A stretch of 64,000 bases of DNA from Fictibacillus norfolkensis (GTDB lineage: Bacteria; Bacillota; Bacilli; Bacillales; Fictibacillaceae): assembly GCF_014836645.1 (NCBI RefSeq), contig NZ_JACSQM010000004.1:62001-126000 (forward strand), written 5' to 3'. How positions within the stretch are numbered: position 1 is the first letter of the stretch; each line of letters opens with the position of its first letter. Shown piece by piece: positions 35,415 to 44,388 of the stretch. The notes under the pieces were generated by a model. That model did not search any database. It saw only the letters and a program-made list of their open reading frames with translations, and was not told where the DNA came from. The position numbers and the translations under genes were made by a program.

Positions 35415-35619
35415 TTGTCTTACTTTGTCAAATAGACAGAATTATCAGAGAGATAAACCGGTTACAAAAACTTTACATATTCGGAAATCTCAAGTGGGGT
35501 AAGGAAGCGCCATTTTTCGACTTTTTTGACACATTGTATATAAAAATATCCAGTGCTACGATTATAAAAAATACGGTAATAAAAAAACGTTTATTAGAAT
35601 AATTGATTAGGATGAGGTG

Positions 35620-36267
35620 ATGAACTTGATCGAAGATATTGTGAAACTAAAGGAAAATGGCTTAACTCTTCAAGAGATCGCACAAAGAATGAACATGTCT
35701 TTAGGAAAGGTTCAGTATCGCTGGAATAAATACCGGCAGCAGCAAACGCCATCGAATGATGAACTACCATCTCAGCCCGTTCTTAAGGAAGAGAAGTGGA
35801 CGATGCCTTTTGAATATGAAGAGGCTAATGTCCATCTGATGCCAAGGACTTCAGATAGTTTGTATGCGTATTGGAGTTTTTCGGAATCAACAAAACAGAT
35901 GGCAGAACATCATTTCCGCACAAAATGGGAAGACCTTCCTTCGATATTAAAAATATATGACGTAACTGACATTAACTTTTTCGGCCATAATGCTCATCGA
36001 ACATTTGAGGTAGTGCTACCTCCGATGACCAACAATTGGTTCCTTCAATCCTTAGAACCTGGAAGAACTTATATCGTTGATATTGGTACACAAACATTTG
36101 ATGGCAGTTTTTTTACTCTGTTAAGATCAAATCCTGCTGAGACGAGTCCTGCACTGTATAACAGTTTGCATGATGAGAAGATTGACAGATGGAAGCATCA
36201 AATTGTTGATCAGCCTGAATGGCGAGAAAACTTTTCAACCTATTCATATTATCAAAAAATTAGATAG
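35620..36267 (+). CDS. HTH plus DUF4912 protein
   Basis: A 215-aa protein. Residues 1-40 form a resolvase/homeobox-like helix-turn-helix (IVKLKENGLTLQEIAQRMNMSLGKVQYRWNKY). Residues about 55-180 are a DUF4912 domain with MPRTSDSLYAYWSF, LKIYDVTDINFFG and LEPGRTYIVDIG. DUF4912 recurs beside GH57/DUF1957 branching enzymes and may bind carbohydrate; its function is not established. The ATG at 35620 overlaps its own site (GGATGAGGTG); TTG 35626 is possible. It is 11 bp before the branching-enzyme gene, and the four genes form one operon. A sugar-responsive regulator or a glucan-associated structural protein are both possible. Confidence 0.78.
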   Translation: MNLIEDIVKLKENGLTLQEIAQRMNMSLGKVQYRWNKYRQQQTPSNDELPSQPVLKEEKWTMPFEYEEANVHLMPRTSDSLYAYWSFSESTKQMAEHHFRTKWEDLPSILKIYDVTDINFFGHNAHRTFEVVLPPMTNNWFLQSLEPGRTYIVDIGTQTFDGSFFTLLRSNPAETSPALYNSLHDEKIDRWKHQIVDQPEWRENFSTYSYYQKIR

Positions 36268-36278
36268 GAGAGTAAAAC

Positions 36279-39077
36279 ATGTCTAACGGGTATTTTTCAT
36301 TAGTCTTGCACGCTCACCTTCCTTATGTGAGGCATAAAGAAGCGAATCGATTAGAGGAAAGATGGGTATTTGAGGCACTTACTGAGACATATATCCCGTT
36401 GTTATGGGTACTCGAAGAACAGCCTGAAGCCTTGTCTTGGACCTTATCATTCTCACCTCCTTTGTTGGAGTTATTAAACGATCCAGTCATTCAAAAACGT
36501 TATTTAGAACATTTAGACCTTACGATAAAACTTGTTAAAAAAGAAAAAAAACATTCCTCAAATAAAGAAGAAGAAAAGATTATCGCGTTTTACGAAGAAC
36601 GATATAAAAGAATCATGGAAACGTATCAAGAATTCGATTGTAAAGTTACAGATGCTTTTAAACGCTATATGAAACTTGGGAAGGTTAATTGCATCACTTC
36701 CTCTGCAACCCACGCATTCCTTCCCTATGTTCAAACTGAACAAGGAGTTAAAGCTCAAATCTTTGCGGGCGTTCAAACCTTTGAAAAGTATTTTGGTGAA
36801 AAGCCTAAAGGATTCTGGCTACCAGAATGTGCTTACTCTCCCGGTATAGATAAAGCGTTAGCTGATGCGGGTATACAGTTTACTTTTGTAGATGAAGAAA
36901 CTTTACTTCGAAGTAAGCCTGTTCCATCAAAAGGTATTGGAGCACCTGTTTATTCTCCACATGGGGTGGCACTGTTCTCACGAAATCAATGCATCTCAGA
37001 AACGATATGGAATTCTTCTGTTGGTTATCCGGGTGATTTTGATTATCGAGAGTTTTATCGAGATGTTGCTTATGAACGGGAGAACGAATATATAAAGAGC
37101 TTCATACATCCGGAAGGAATTCGAGTTGATACAGGTTTGAAGTATTGGCGAATAACTGGGGAAACGGAGAACAAAGACTGGTACCAAAGAGACTGGGCAT
37201 TAAATAAAGTACAGAATCATGCTAATGATTTTTGTCATCGTATTAAAGAATATCTACATACCAACGAACAATCTTACCCTCCTCAATTAATAACTGCACC
37301 ATTTGATGCAGAACTATTTGGACACTGGTGGTTTGAAGGACCAGAATTTTTACTTCAATCCATGAAAGTTTCAACAGAACAAAACATCACGTGGATCACA
37401 CCTCAAGAATTTTTAATAAGACATTATCAAGATCTAGAGACTGTAAGACCATGCTTTTCAACATGGGGCAGAAACCAAACAGGTGAAGTATGGCTGAACG
37501 AATCAAATGCTTGGATGTATAGACATTTGCATCATTGTGAAAGAAAGCTGGTCCAGCTCGCGGCACGTCTTTCACATGAAGAACCAAACATCGTTGTTGA
37601 ACGATATGCAGATCAGATGGTTCGTGAATGGATGCTTGCTGCCAGCTCTGATTGGGCTTTTATCATTGAAGGTAACAGTGCTGCAGAATATGCAAATTCA
37701 AGGTTTCAAGAGCATATCGAGAACTTTAATGAACTGTATCGATCGATTGAAAATAAAACATATCATCCAAACGAAATAGCAGAGTTTGAAAACCAATACC
37801 CCTTCATGCTTACAAACGATTTGTGGCACTTTTTTAAGAATGAACATGATGAGTACGTTGCCTCCCACTATAAGGAACAAAAAGCTGAAGGCAAGAAGAA
37901 AATATTAATGCTTTCATGGGAATTCCCGCCTATGGTAGTGGGTGGATTAGCAAGACATGTATTTGATCTATCAAGAAAATTGGTGGAGCAAGGATCAGAG
38001 GTATATGTTATTACTTCTTCTGTTCCGGGATATCCAGAACACGAAGTAAATAATGGTGTCCATGTATACCGAGTTGCTAGGAAACAGCCAAATTTTGAGT
38101 CGTTTTTCCATTGGACAGGAAGTTTGAATATGGCCATCACTGAACAAGCACTGGCATTAGCAAATAAGTTTGATTTTGATTGCATTCATGCTCATGATTG
38201 GCTTGTCTCCGTTTCGGCACTAGCCATCAAGAAAGAATTAAACATTCCGTTGATCACCACGATTCATGCAACAGAACATGGAAGAAACAATGGGATTACA
38301 TCACCCCTTCAATACGAGATCAATCAGAAAGAATGGGAACTGATGGATGGATCAGACAGTCTGATCGTATGCAGTGACTATATGAAGAATGAGTTAACTG
38401 GGGTCTTTAGTATTCCGGAAGAAAAGATAACGATTCTACCAAACGGTATAGATCCAGAACAGATCACATTCCAATCAAGTCCTTCTATAGAAGATAAAAA
38501 CGATCATGACCTTCTTCTTTTTTCGGTTGGCAGGCTTGTAAGAGAAAAAGGATTTCAAACGATTATAGAGGCTGCAGATATTTTAAGGAATTCGGGCAAA
38601 CACGTCAGGTTTGTGATTGCTGGAAAAGGTCCGTTAATGGATGAATTAAAAGAAATGATCAAACAGAAGAATCTTGAAGAATATGTTCATCTTGCAGGAT
38701 TCGTTAGCGATGAGGAAAGAAATGAATGGTTTGCAAAAGCAGATGCTGCTCTTTTCCCGAGTCATTATGAACCGTTTGGCATTGTTGCACTTGAAGGGAT
38801 GGCCGCAGGGAAGCTGACCATCGTTTCTGATACGGGTGGATTAAGAGAAATTGTTGACCATGAAAGGACAGGGCTAAAAATATACCCTAACGATCCAGGC
38901 AGTATTGTATGGGCTGTAGAATATATCCTTAGCAATCGTGATCATTGCCTAGAAATGGCAAAAAGCGGTGAAGAAATAGCTAGAACCGTTTTCAGTTGGG
39001 ATTCTATTGCTGAAAAGACTGCAGAACTCTATACGATAGAAAAAAATAAAACATCAAAAGTGGGAGGTATCGTTTAA
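36279..39077 (+). CDS. GH57/DUF1957 branching enzyme fused to GT4 glycosyltransferase
   Basis: A two-enzyme fusion, 932 aa. Residues 1-about 530: GH57 alpha-1,4-glucan branching enzyme type with HAHLPY (11-16), nucleophile Glu183 in GFWLPECAYSPG, acid/base Asp343 in APFDAELFGHWW, and a C-terminal DUF1957 region (GRNQTGEVWLNESNAWMYRHLH). Residues about 540-920: GT-B fold GT4 with KILMLSWEFPPMVVGGLARHV and the E831-x7-E839 motif (EPFGIVALE). All key residues are intact. It could both extend and branch an alpha-glucan. TAGGAGAG precedes the ATG, and the next gene overlaps its stop (TAATG). The sugar donor cannot be read from sequence. Confidence 0.85.
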   Translation: MSNGYFSLVLHAHLPYVRHKEANRLEERWVFEALTETYIPLLWVLEEQPEALSWTLSFSPPLLELLNDPVIQKRYLEHLDLTIKLVKKEKKHSSNKEEEKIIAFYEERYKRIMETYQEFDCKVTDAFKRYMKLGKVNCITSSATHAFLPYVQTEQGVKAQIFAGVQTFEKYFGEKPKGFWLPECAYSPGIDKALADAGIQFTFVDEETLLRSKPVPSKGIGAPVYSPHGVALFSRNQCISETIWNSSVGYPGDFDYREFYRDVAYERENEYIKSFIHPEGIRVDTGLKYWRITGETENKDWYQRDWALNKVQNHANDFCHRIKEYLHTNEQSYPPQLITAPFDAELFGHWWFEGPEFLLQSMKVSTEQNITWITPQEFLIRHYQDLETVRPCFSTWGRNQTGEVWLNESNAWMYRHLHHCERKLVQLAARLSHEEPNIVVERYADQMVREWMLAASSDWAFIIEGNSAAEYANSRFQEHIENFNELYRSIENKTYHPNEIAEFENQYPFMLTNDLWHFFKNEHDEYVASHYKEQKAEGKKKILMLSWEFPPMVVGGLARHVFDLSRKLVEQGSEVYVITSSVPGYPEHEVNNGVHVYRVARKQPNFESFFHWTGSLNMAITEQALALANKFDFDCIHAHDWLVSVSALAIKKELNIPLITTIHATEHGRNNGITSPLQYEINQKEWELMDGSDSLIVCSDYMKNELTGVFSIPEEKITILPNGIDPEQITFQSSPSIEDKNDHDLLLFSVGRLVREKGFQTIIEAADILRNSGKHVRFVIAGKGPLMDELKEMIKQKNLEEYVHLAGFVSDEERNEWFAKADAALFPSHYEPFGIVALEGMAAGKLTIVSDTGGLREIVDHERTGLKIYPNDPGSIVWAVEYILSNRDHCLEMAKSGEEIARTVFSWDSIAEKTAELYTIEKNKTSKVGGIV

Positions 39078-41488
39078 TGAAGGGTGTAATTATGGCTGGT
39101 GGAAAAGGAACACGATTAAGACCTCTTACATGCAATATGCCAAAACCGATGGTGCCGATGCTTCATAAACCTGTTATGGAGTATGGTATCGAACTTCTTA
39201 AGAAATTTGGGATCACTGATATCGCCGTTACCGTTCATTACTTACCAGACGTAATTAAAAACTATTTTGGTGATGGCCGCAGCTTTGGTGTTAACCTTCA
39301 TTATTTTGTTGAAGATTCTCCTCTCGGAACAGCAGGTTCCATTAAGAATGCTGAGGAATTTTTGGATGAGCGTTTTATTGTGATATCAGGTGATGCATTA
39401 ACAGATTTCAACCTTGAAAAAGGAATTCAATTTCATGAAGATAAAGAGTCTCTAGCAACAATCTTTATGAAACAAGTAGATTCTCCTCTAGAATATGGTG
39501 TGATCATGACTAACCAAGAAGGAAAGATTATTCGTTTTCTTGAGAAGCCAAGCTGGAATGAAGTCTTTAGTGATACGGTAAACACAGGCATCTATGTACT
39601 CGAACCAGAAGTGTTCCAATATATTGAAAAAGATGTGCCAGTTGATTTTAGTAAAGATTTGTTTCCGCTGCTTATGAAAGAAGATAAAAATTTGTTCGGT
39701 TATCAAGCAGAAGGATATTGGTCTGATATCGGGAGCCTTCAGCAGTATCGTCAATCGCATTATGATATGTTGAACGGTTTAGTGAATCTACCTTTTGCAG
39801 GAGAGGAAAAAGAGCCTGGTGTTTGGATCGGTGAAAATGTTTTTATTGAAGATGGAGCTGTGATCGAAGCACCTGTCAGCATTGCAGATGGAGCAGTGAT
39901 CAGGAAGGGCTCTCATATCGGAAAACTATCTGTTGTTGGAAAGAATAGTGTAGTAAGCACTGGAAGCTCTTTAAAGAAAACGGTTCTATGGAACGATGTT
40001 TTTGTAGGAGATCAGTGTGAATTAAGAGGAGCAACGATCGCAAACGGTACGAAAGTAGAAAAAGATGCTTCTGTCTTTGAACATGCGGTAGTTGGTAACC
40101 ATTGTACGATTGGTAGAAACGCTACCTTAAAGCCAGATGTAAAGATCTGGCCAGAAAAAGAGATCTTCGAAGAAGCTCTTGTTCACACTTCGATCGTATG
40201 GGGAAAAAAAGCTACAAAATCTTTGTTTGGTTCTAGAGGCGTCTCTGGAATCGCAAACGTTGAGATCACACCAGACTATATTGCAAGACTTGCATCAGCC
40301 TATGGAGCTGTTCTTCCCTATGGGTCACAGATCATCATCGCAAGTGATTCACATGACTTTTCAGTTATGATTAAACAATCTTTTATCCAAGGACTTCATT
40401 CTTCTGGTGTTCATACGGTTGATATTAGCCCTACAGTTGCACCAGTCGTTCGTTTCTCAATCGAGGAAGAACGTTTAGAAGGCGGTGTTTACGTAAGGTT
40501 CTCGAACCCTACGGGAGAAAAACAACTGATGATCGAATTCTATGATAACAAAGGACTTCCGATTCATTCTGATCTTGAAAGAAAGATTGAGAATGCCTAT
40601 TGGCAGGAAGATTATAGACGTGCTTCATTTGATCGTATCGGAAAAGGTGCTGTTCAAGCGAACAAACATGAAGATTACATTTCTGCTCTACTAGAAGAAA
40701 TCCAAGAAAAAGGGATTCAAGAAGCTAAGTTTAGAGTAGTGGTAAATTACAATCACCAGCCGTACCTTAACTTTATTCCTAATCTATATAATCGATTGAA
40801 CTGTGAGATCCTCACCGCTCCATATCAGACGAAGCCAGAGGAAATGGCATCTTTTGTAAGAGTAACAAATGCCAATATCGGTGTTTTAATCGGAGAAGCG
40901 GGTGAAACATTGCGTCTCATTACAGAAACTGGGGAAGTGTTGGATGAAGAGACTATGCTTGCTCTCTACGTTTTCACAGCATTTTCGCAAGGTAAGCAAA
41001 AGGAGATGGCTATCCCTGTATATGGATCATCTGCTTTAGATTCCATTGCTGAGCGTTTAAAAGGTAAGCTGATCCGTACGAAAGCTAACCCGCGTTCAAT
41101 CATGGAAGTAGGAGATGGTGTTCTAAATTATCAATACGATGCTCAATATGCATTTGTTCATATCTTAGAGATCATGGCGATGCAGAAGATCACACTATCT
41201 GAACTCGTCAATATGCTTCCTGATGTGCATATGTTAAGAGAATATGTACCTTGTCCAAAAGATAAGAAAGGCCGAGTAATGCGCAGACTGATGGAGGATA
41301 TCCGTGACAATAATGTAGAATTGCTTGATGGGATTAAAGTTTTTCATCCTGAAGGAGGATGGACACTTATCCTTCCAGACGTAGAACAGCCTGTTTTTAC
41401 CGTGTACTCTCAGAATACGGATCCTGAACAAGCGAAACAAGCGGCATTACAATACATTGAAAAAATTCAGTTATATCAGCAGGTGTAA
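39077..41488 (+). CDS. sugar nucleotidyltransferase fused to degenerate phosphomannomutase-like domain
   Basis: A multidomain protein, 803 aa. Residues 1-about 235: NTP-transferase with MAGGKGTRLRPLT (6-18) and SGDALTDF. Residues about 250-345: left-handed beta-helix hexapeptide repeats. Residues about 380-800: alpha-D-phosphohexomutase fold. In that fold the usual TASHNP active-site loop reads VRFSNP (473-478) and the metal loop DGDGDR reads GEAGET (606-611), so the mutase half is probably inactive. Annotation as mannose-1-phosphate guanylyltransferase/PMM would therefore be only half right. It starts within the upstream stop codon. Probable role: making the NDP-sugar for the GT4 domain. Confidence 0.82.
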   Translation: MKGVIMAGGKGTRLRPLTCNMPKPMVPMLHKPVMEYGIELLKKFGITDIAVTVHYLPDVIKNYFGDGRSFGVNLHYFVEDSPLGTAGSIKNAEEFLDERFIVISGDALTDFNLEKGIQFHEDKESLATIFMKQVDSPLEYGVIMTNQEGKIIRFLEKPSWNEVFSDTVNTGIYVLEPEVFQYIEKDVPVDFSKDLFPLLMKEDKNLFGYQAEGYWSDIGSLQQYRQSHYDMLNGLVNLPFAGEEKEPGVWIGENVFIEDGAVIEAPVSIADGAVIRKGSHIGKLSVVGKNSVVSTGSSLKKTVLWNDVFVGDQCELRGATIANGTKVEKDASVFEHAVVGNHCTIGRNATLKPDVKIWPEKEIFEEALVHTSIVWGKKATKSLFGSRGVSGIANVEITPDYIARLASAYGAVLPYGSQIIIASDSHDFSVMIKQSFIQGLHSSGVHTVDISPTVAPVVRFSIEEERLEGGVYVRFSNPTGEKQLMIEFYDNKGLPIHSDLERKIENAYWQEDYRRASFDRIGKGAVQANKHEDYISALLEEIQEKGIQEAKFRVVVNYNHQPYLNFIPNLYNRLNCEILTAPYQTKPEEMASFVRVTNANIGVLIGEAGETLRLITETGEVLDEETMLALYVFTAFSQGKQKEMAIPVYGSSALDSIAERLKGKLIRTKANPRSIMEVGDGVLNYQYDAQYAFVHILEIMAMQKITLSELVNMLPDVHMLREYVPCPKDKKGRVMRRLMEDIRDNNVELLDGIKVFHPEGGWTLILPDVEQPVFTVYSQNTDPEQAKQAALQYIEKIQLYQQV

Positions 41489-41491
41489 CAG

Positions 41492-43474
41492 ATGCCTAGA
41501 CATTTGGTTTTAGGAAACGGAAAATTATTGATCAATTTAGATGAATATTTGCAGATCAGAGACATCTATTTTCCTTATGTCGGTCAGCAAAATCATGTCC
41601 AAGGACACGTTAACCGTCTAGGAGCCAGTATCAATGGCTCCTTTTCTTGGCTTTCTTCAAAGGAATGGGTGATCGAGCCAGGTTATCATTTAGACTCGCT
41701 CGTTACGCTCTCATACGCCAAAAACGTAAAGGAAGGCATAACGCTGAAGATTGAAGATGCCGTTCATCAGAGAGAAAATATGTTCATGCGAAGAATTACC
41801 GTTTTAAACGAATCACATGAAGAAAAAAGGATCAAAATTTTCTTTCACCAAGATCTTTCTATTTATGAAAATGAAGTGGGAGATACAGCCTATTTTGATC
41901 CCGAAAAATCTGTGATCATCCATTATAAAAAGAATCGGTACTTTTTGTTCGCAGCTTCATTCGATCAAAAAGGGATCGACCAGTACACAACAGGTGTTAA
42001 ACGTTTTTTAAGTGCAGAAGGAACATGGAGAGATGCAGAAGATGGCCATCTTCATGTGAATCCTATCGCTCAAGGATCTGTGGATAGCACTTTCTCTGTG
42101 CAAGGTATAGTTCCGCCACATGGAAAAGGAGACGTTAACTATGCTTTAACCGTTGGGAAAAGTAGAGAAGAAGTCTTTTCGCTCTATGATTACCTCATGG
42201 AGATCGGTCCATCCTTAACGCTAGATAAGATCGATGTTTACTGGAGGAGATGGGTAAACAAAACAAAGATCAATCCATGCAACCTTTCTGATGAACTTCT
42301 TGATCTATATAATAGAAGTTTACTCATCATTCGTACACAGACCAACGAGAACGGTTATATCATAGCGGCTAATGATTCTGACATTCAGCATTATAACCGA
42401 GACCATTACAGTTATATGTGGCCGAGGGATGGGGCGTTAATCGCTGCTGCTGTTGCAAAAGCGGGCTTTCATGGAATGGTGAAGAACTTCTATCGAAGAT
42501 GTGCAGATGTTCTAACAAAAGAGGGATATCTTCATCATAAGTATAACCCTGACGGTTCGATTGGATCATCGTGGCATCCAATGATCGATAAAGAAGGGTC
42601 AAGCCAGCTTCCAATCCAAGAGGATGAAACTGCACTTGTACTTTGGGCGTTTTGGGAACATTATAAAGAAACAGGAGATATTGAGTTTGCTCAATCTCTC
42701 TATCGGTCATTAGTTCGTCCGAGTGCAAGATTCTTGCTTCAATATATGCAAGAAGAGCTGGACCTGCCGTTGCCTTCTTATGATCTTTGGGAAGAAAGAA
42801 GAGGTATCTTTACTTTTACAACAAGCTCTGTGTATGGTGGTCTAATGGCTGCATATTCATTCGCGACGCTCTTTGGTGAGGATGATCGAGCAGAGAGGTA
42901 TAAGAAGGGTGCAGACCGAATAAAAGCAGGAATGGAAAAGCATTTGTATGATGAAGATTCAGGAAGATTTTTACGAGGTATCTATCTGTTGGATGATAAC
43001 GCATATAAAAAGGATTTCACGATGGAATCCAGCATGTATGCTCTCTTTGCGTTCGGCGTATATCCTGCTGATGATGAACGGATTGTCCGAACGATGCAGC
43101 AGATGAATGAAGAGTTGAGCATTAAATCGGGTGTGGGCGGGATTGCGAGATATACAAATGACTATTATTTTCAGCAAACGCATGACATGACAAGAGCTCC
43201 TGGGAACCCTTGGTTAATTTGCACGTTATGGCTTGCTAAATGGTATGTTCAATGTGCGAAATCCCTTCAAGATCTAGAGCGTCCACATGAAATTTTACGC
43301 TGGGTTCATGAGCATAGCTTTTCTACAGGTGTCTTACCTGAGCAGCTTCATCCGTTTACAGGGGAAGCTTTATCCGTAGCCCCTCTCACTTGGTCACATG
43401 CTACTTTTATTGATGTTCTAAAAGAATATACAAAAGTCTATGAGAAACTTTCGCAAAACTCACTTGCTCGTTAG
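41492..43474 (+). CDS. glycoside hydrolase family 15 (glucoamylase-like)
   Basis: GH15 enzyme, 660 aa. An N-terminal beta-sandwich domain (about 1-255) is followed by the (alpha/alpha)6 barrel. Family motifs: SYMWPRDGALIAA (about 307-319), LPSYDLWEERRG with the expected acid Glu435, and LPEQLHPFTGE with the expected base Glu617. There is no signal peptide, so it acts in the cytoplasm, probably releasing glucose or opening ends on the glucan made by the same operon, or acting on a related disaccharide. It starts 3 bp after the nucleotidyltransferase with an AGGTG site. The last gene of the operon. Confidence 0.87.
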   Translation: MPRHLVLGNGKLLINLDEYLQIRDIYFPYVGQQNHVQGHVNRLGASINGSFSWLSSKEWVIEPGYHLDSLVTLSYAKNVKEGITLKIEDAVHQRENMFMRRITVLNESHEEKRIKIFFHQDLSIYENEVGDTAYFDPEKSVIIHYKKNRYFLFAASFDQKGIDQYTTGVKRFLSAEGTWRDAEDGHLHVNPIAQGSVDSTFSVQGIVPPHGKGDVNYALTVGKSREEVFSLYDYLMEIGPSLTLDKIDVYWRRWVNKTKINPCNLSDELLDLYNRSLLIIRTQTNENGYIIAANDSDIQHYNRDHYSYMWPRDGALIAAAVAKAGFHGMVKNFYRRCADVLTKEGYLHHKYNPDGSIGSSWHPMIDKEGSSQLPIQEDETALVLWAFWEHYKETGDIEFAQSLYRSLVRPSARFLLQYMQEELDLPLPSYDLWEERRGIFTFTTSSVYGGLMAAYSFATLFGEDDRAERYKKGADRIKAGMEKHLYDEDSGRFLRGIYLLDDNAYKKDFTMESSMYALFAFGVYPADDERIVRTMQQMNEELSIKSGVGGIARYTNDYYFQQTHDMTRAPGNPWLICTLWLAKWYVQCAKSLQDLERPHEILRWVHEHSFSTGVLPEQLHPFTGEALSVAPLTWSHATFIDVLKEYTKVYEKLSQNSLAR

Positions 43475-43573
43475 AAAAGAATTTGTTATCATGTTATGGT
43501 ATGGTTTAATAGAGAATATGACTGTTAGTAACCATGATAATGTACTTTGGTAAAGATGTGGAGGGAAACAACA

Positions 43574-43723
43574 ATGCGTGTAAACATTACTTTAGCTTGT
43601 ACTGAAACTGGTGATCGTAACTACATCACTACAAAAAACAAGCGTACGAATCCAGACCGTTTAGAGCTTAAAAAATACAGCCCGCGTTTAAAGAAATACA
43701 CAGTTCACCGTGAAACTAAGTAA
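43574..43723 (+). CDS. rpmG: ribosomal protein L33, zinc-free (C-minus) type
   Basis: Ribosomal protein bL33, 49 aa, of the large subunit. The body matches Bacillus L33 ([39 protein letters not shown]), but only Cys9 of the four zinc cysteines remains: the others are Thr, Ser and Leu at the CxxC positions. It therefore cannot hold the zinc ribbon. The site GGAGGG precedes the ATG. It occupies the usual rpmGA position before yqgN. No Zur box is visible upstream, so zinc control is not supported by sequence. Ends at a strong terminator. Confidence 0.92.
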   Translation: MRVNITLACTETGDRNYITTKNKRTNPDRLELKKYSPRLKKYTVHRETK

Positions 43724-43734
43724 TTTCACGTAGA

Positions 43735-43776
43735 AGCGCCTGAGACCCATGCAAATGAGGGATCAGGCGTTTTTTC
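43735..43776 (+). terminator. terminator of rpmG
   Basis: CGCCTGA stem with an inner CCC/GGG pair and a T6 tail. Confidence 0.75.
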
Positions 43777-43830
43777 ATGCAATCGAACCATGATAAGATA
43801 AATAGATCACGTTATAGAGGTGTTTAATTC

Positions 43831-44388
43831 ATGGATAAAATACAATGGCGAAAAGAGTTAAAGAAAGTACTGCTCTCAATGGGAAAAGAAGAAAGGAAAG
43901 CAAAAAGTAAAGCGGTTTCGAATCTATTATTTCAGACAGACGAATGGAAAACAGCTGATTGTTTTGGGATTACAGTCTCGCGAGGATTTGAGCTCGATAC
44001 ATCTTACATCATAGATCAAGCATGGAGGGAAGGAAAGACTGTCGCTGTGCCAAAGTGCTACTCTAAAAATAAACAGATGGAGTTCAGAGAAATTCGTTCA
44101 TTTGAAGAATTAGAAAATGTATACATGGATCTTTATGAACCTAAGTTAGAAGTTACCTCTAGAGTAGTGGCATCTCAAATGAATATGATTATCGTTCCAG
44201 GTCTTGTGTTTGATCGTGAAGGGTACAGAATCGGTTATGGAGGCGGGTACTTCGATCGCTACTTACAAACTTATTTTGGATCAAAACTTTCACTTGCTTA
44301 TACATTGCAAACAACGACATCCGTTCCACATGAAAACTTTGATATTCCAGTAGATAAAATTATTACGGAAGATGGTCGGTTTAAGTAG
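43831..44388 (+). CDS. yqgN: 5-formyltetrahydrofolate cyclo-ligase
   Basis: MTHF synthetase family, 185 aa. It converts 5-formyl-THF to 5,10-methenyl-THF with ATP, salvaging folate. The conserved C-terminal signature GLVFDREGYRIGYGGGYFDRYL is intact (from about residue 126). The N-terminal basic KKVLLSMGKEERKAKS matches the family opening. AGAGGTG precedes the ATG. The DUF92 gene begins at the base after its stop codon, so they are likely co-transcribed. Same position as B. subtilis YqgN. Confidence 0.92.
   Translation: MDKIQWRKELKKVLLSMGKEERKAKSKAVSNLLFQTDEWKTADCFGITVSRGFELDTSYIIDQAWREGKTVAVPKCYSKNKQMEFREIRSFEELENVYMDLYEPKLEVTSRVVASQMNMIIVPGLVFDREGYRIGYGGGYFDRYLQTYFGSKLSLAYTLQTTTSVPHENFDIPVDKIITEDGRFK

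Noticed and set aside
35399..35602. 67-aa open frame before the DUF4912 gene
   Set aside because: GTG start without a Shine-Dalgarno; the region looks like regulatory leader sequence.
43501..43573. Zur box upstream of the zinc-free L33 gene
   Set aside because: No sequence close to TCGTAATNATTACGA is present.
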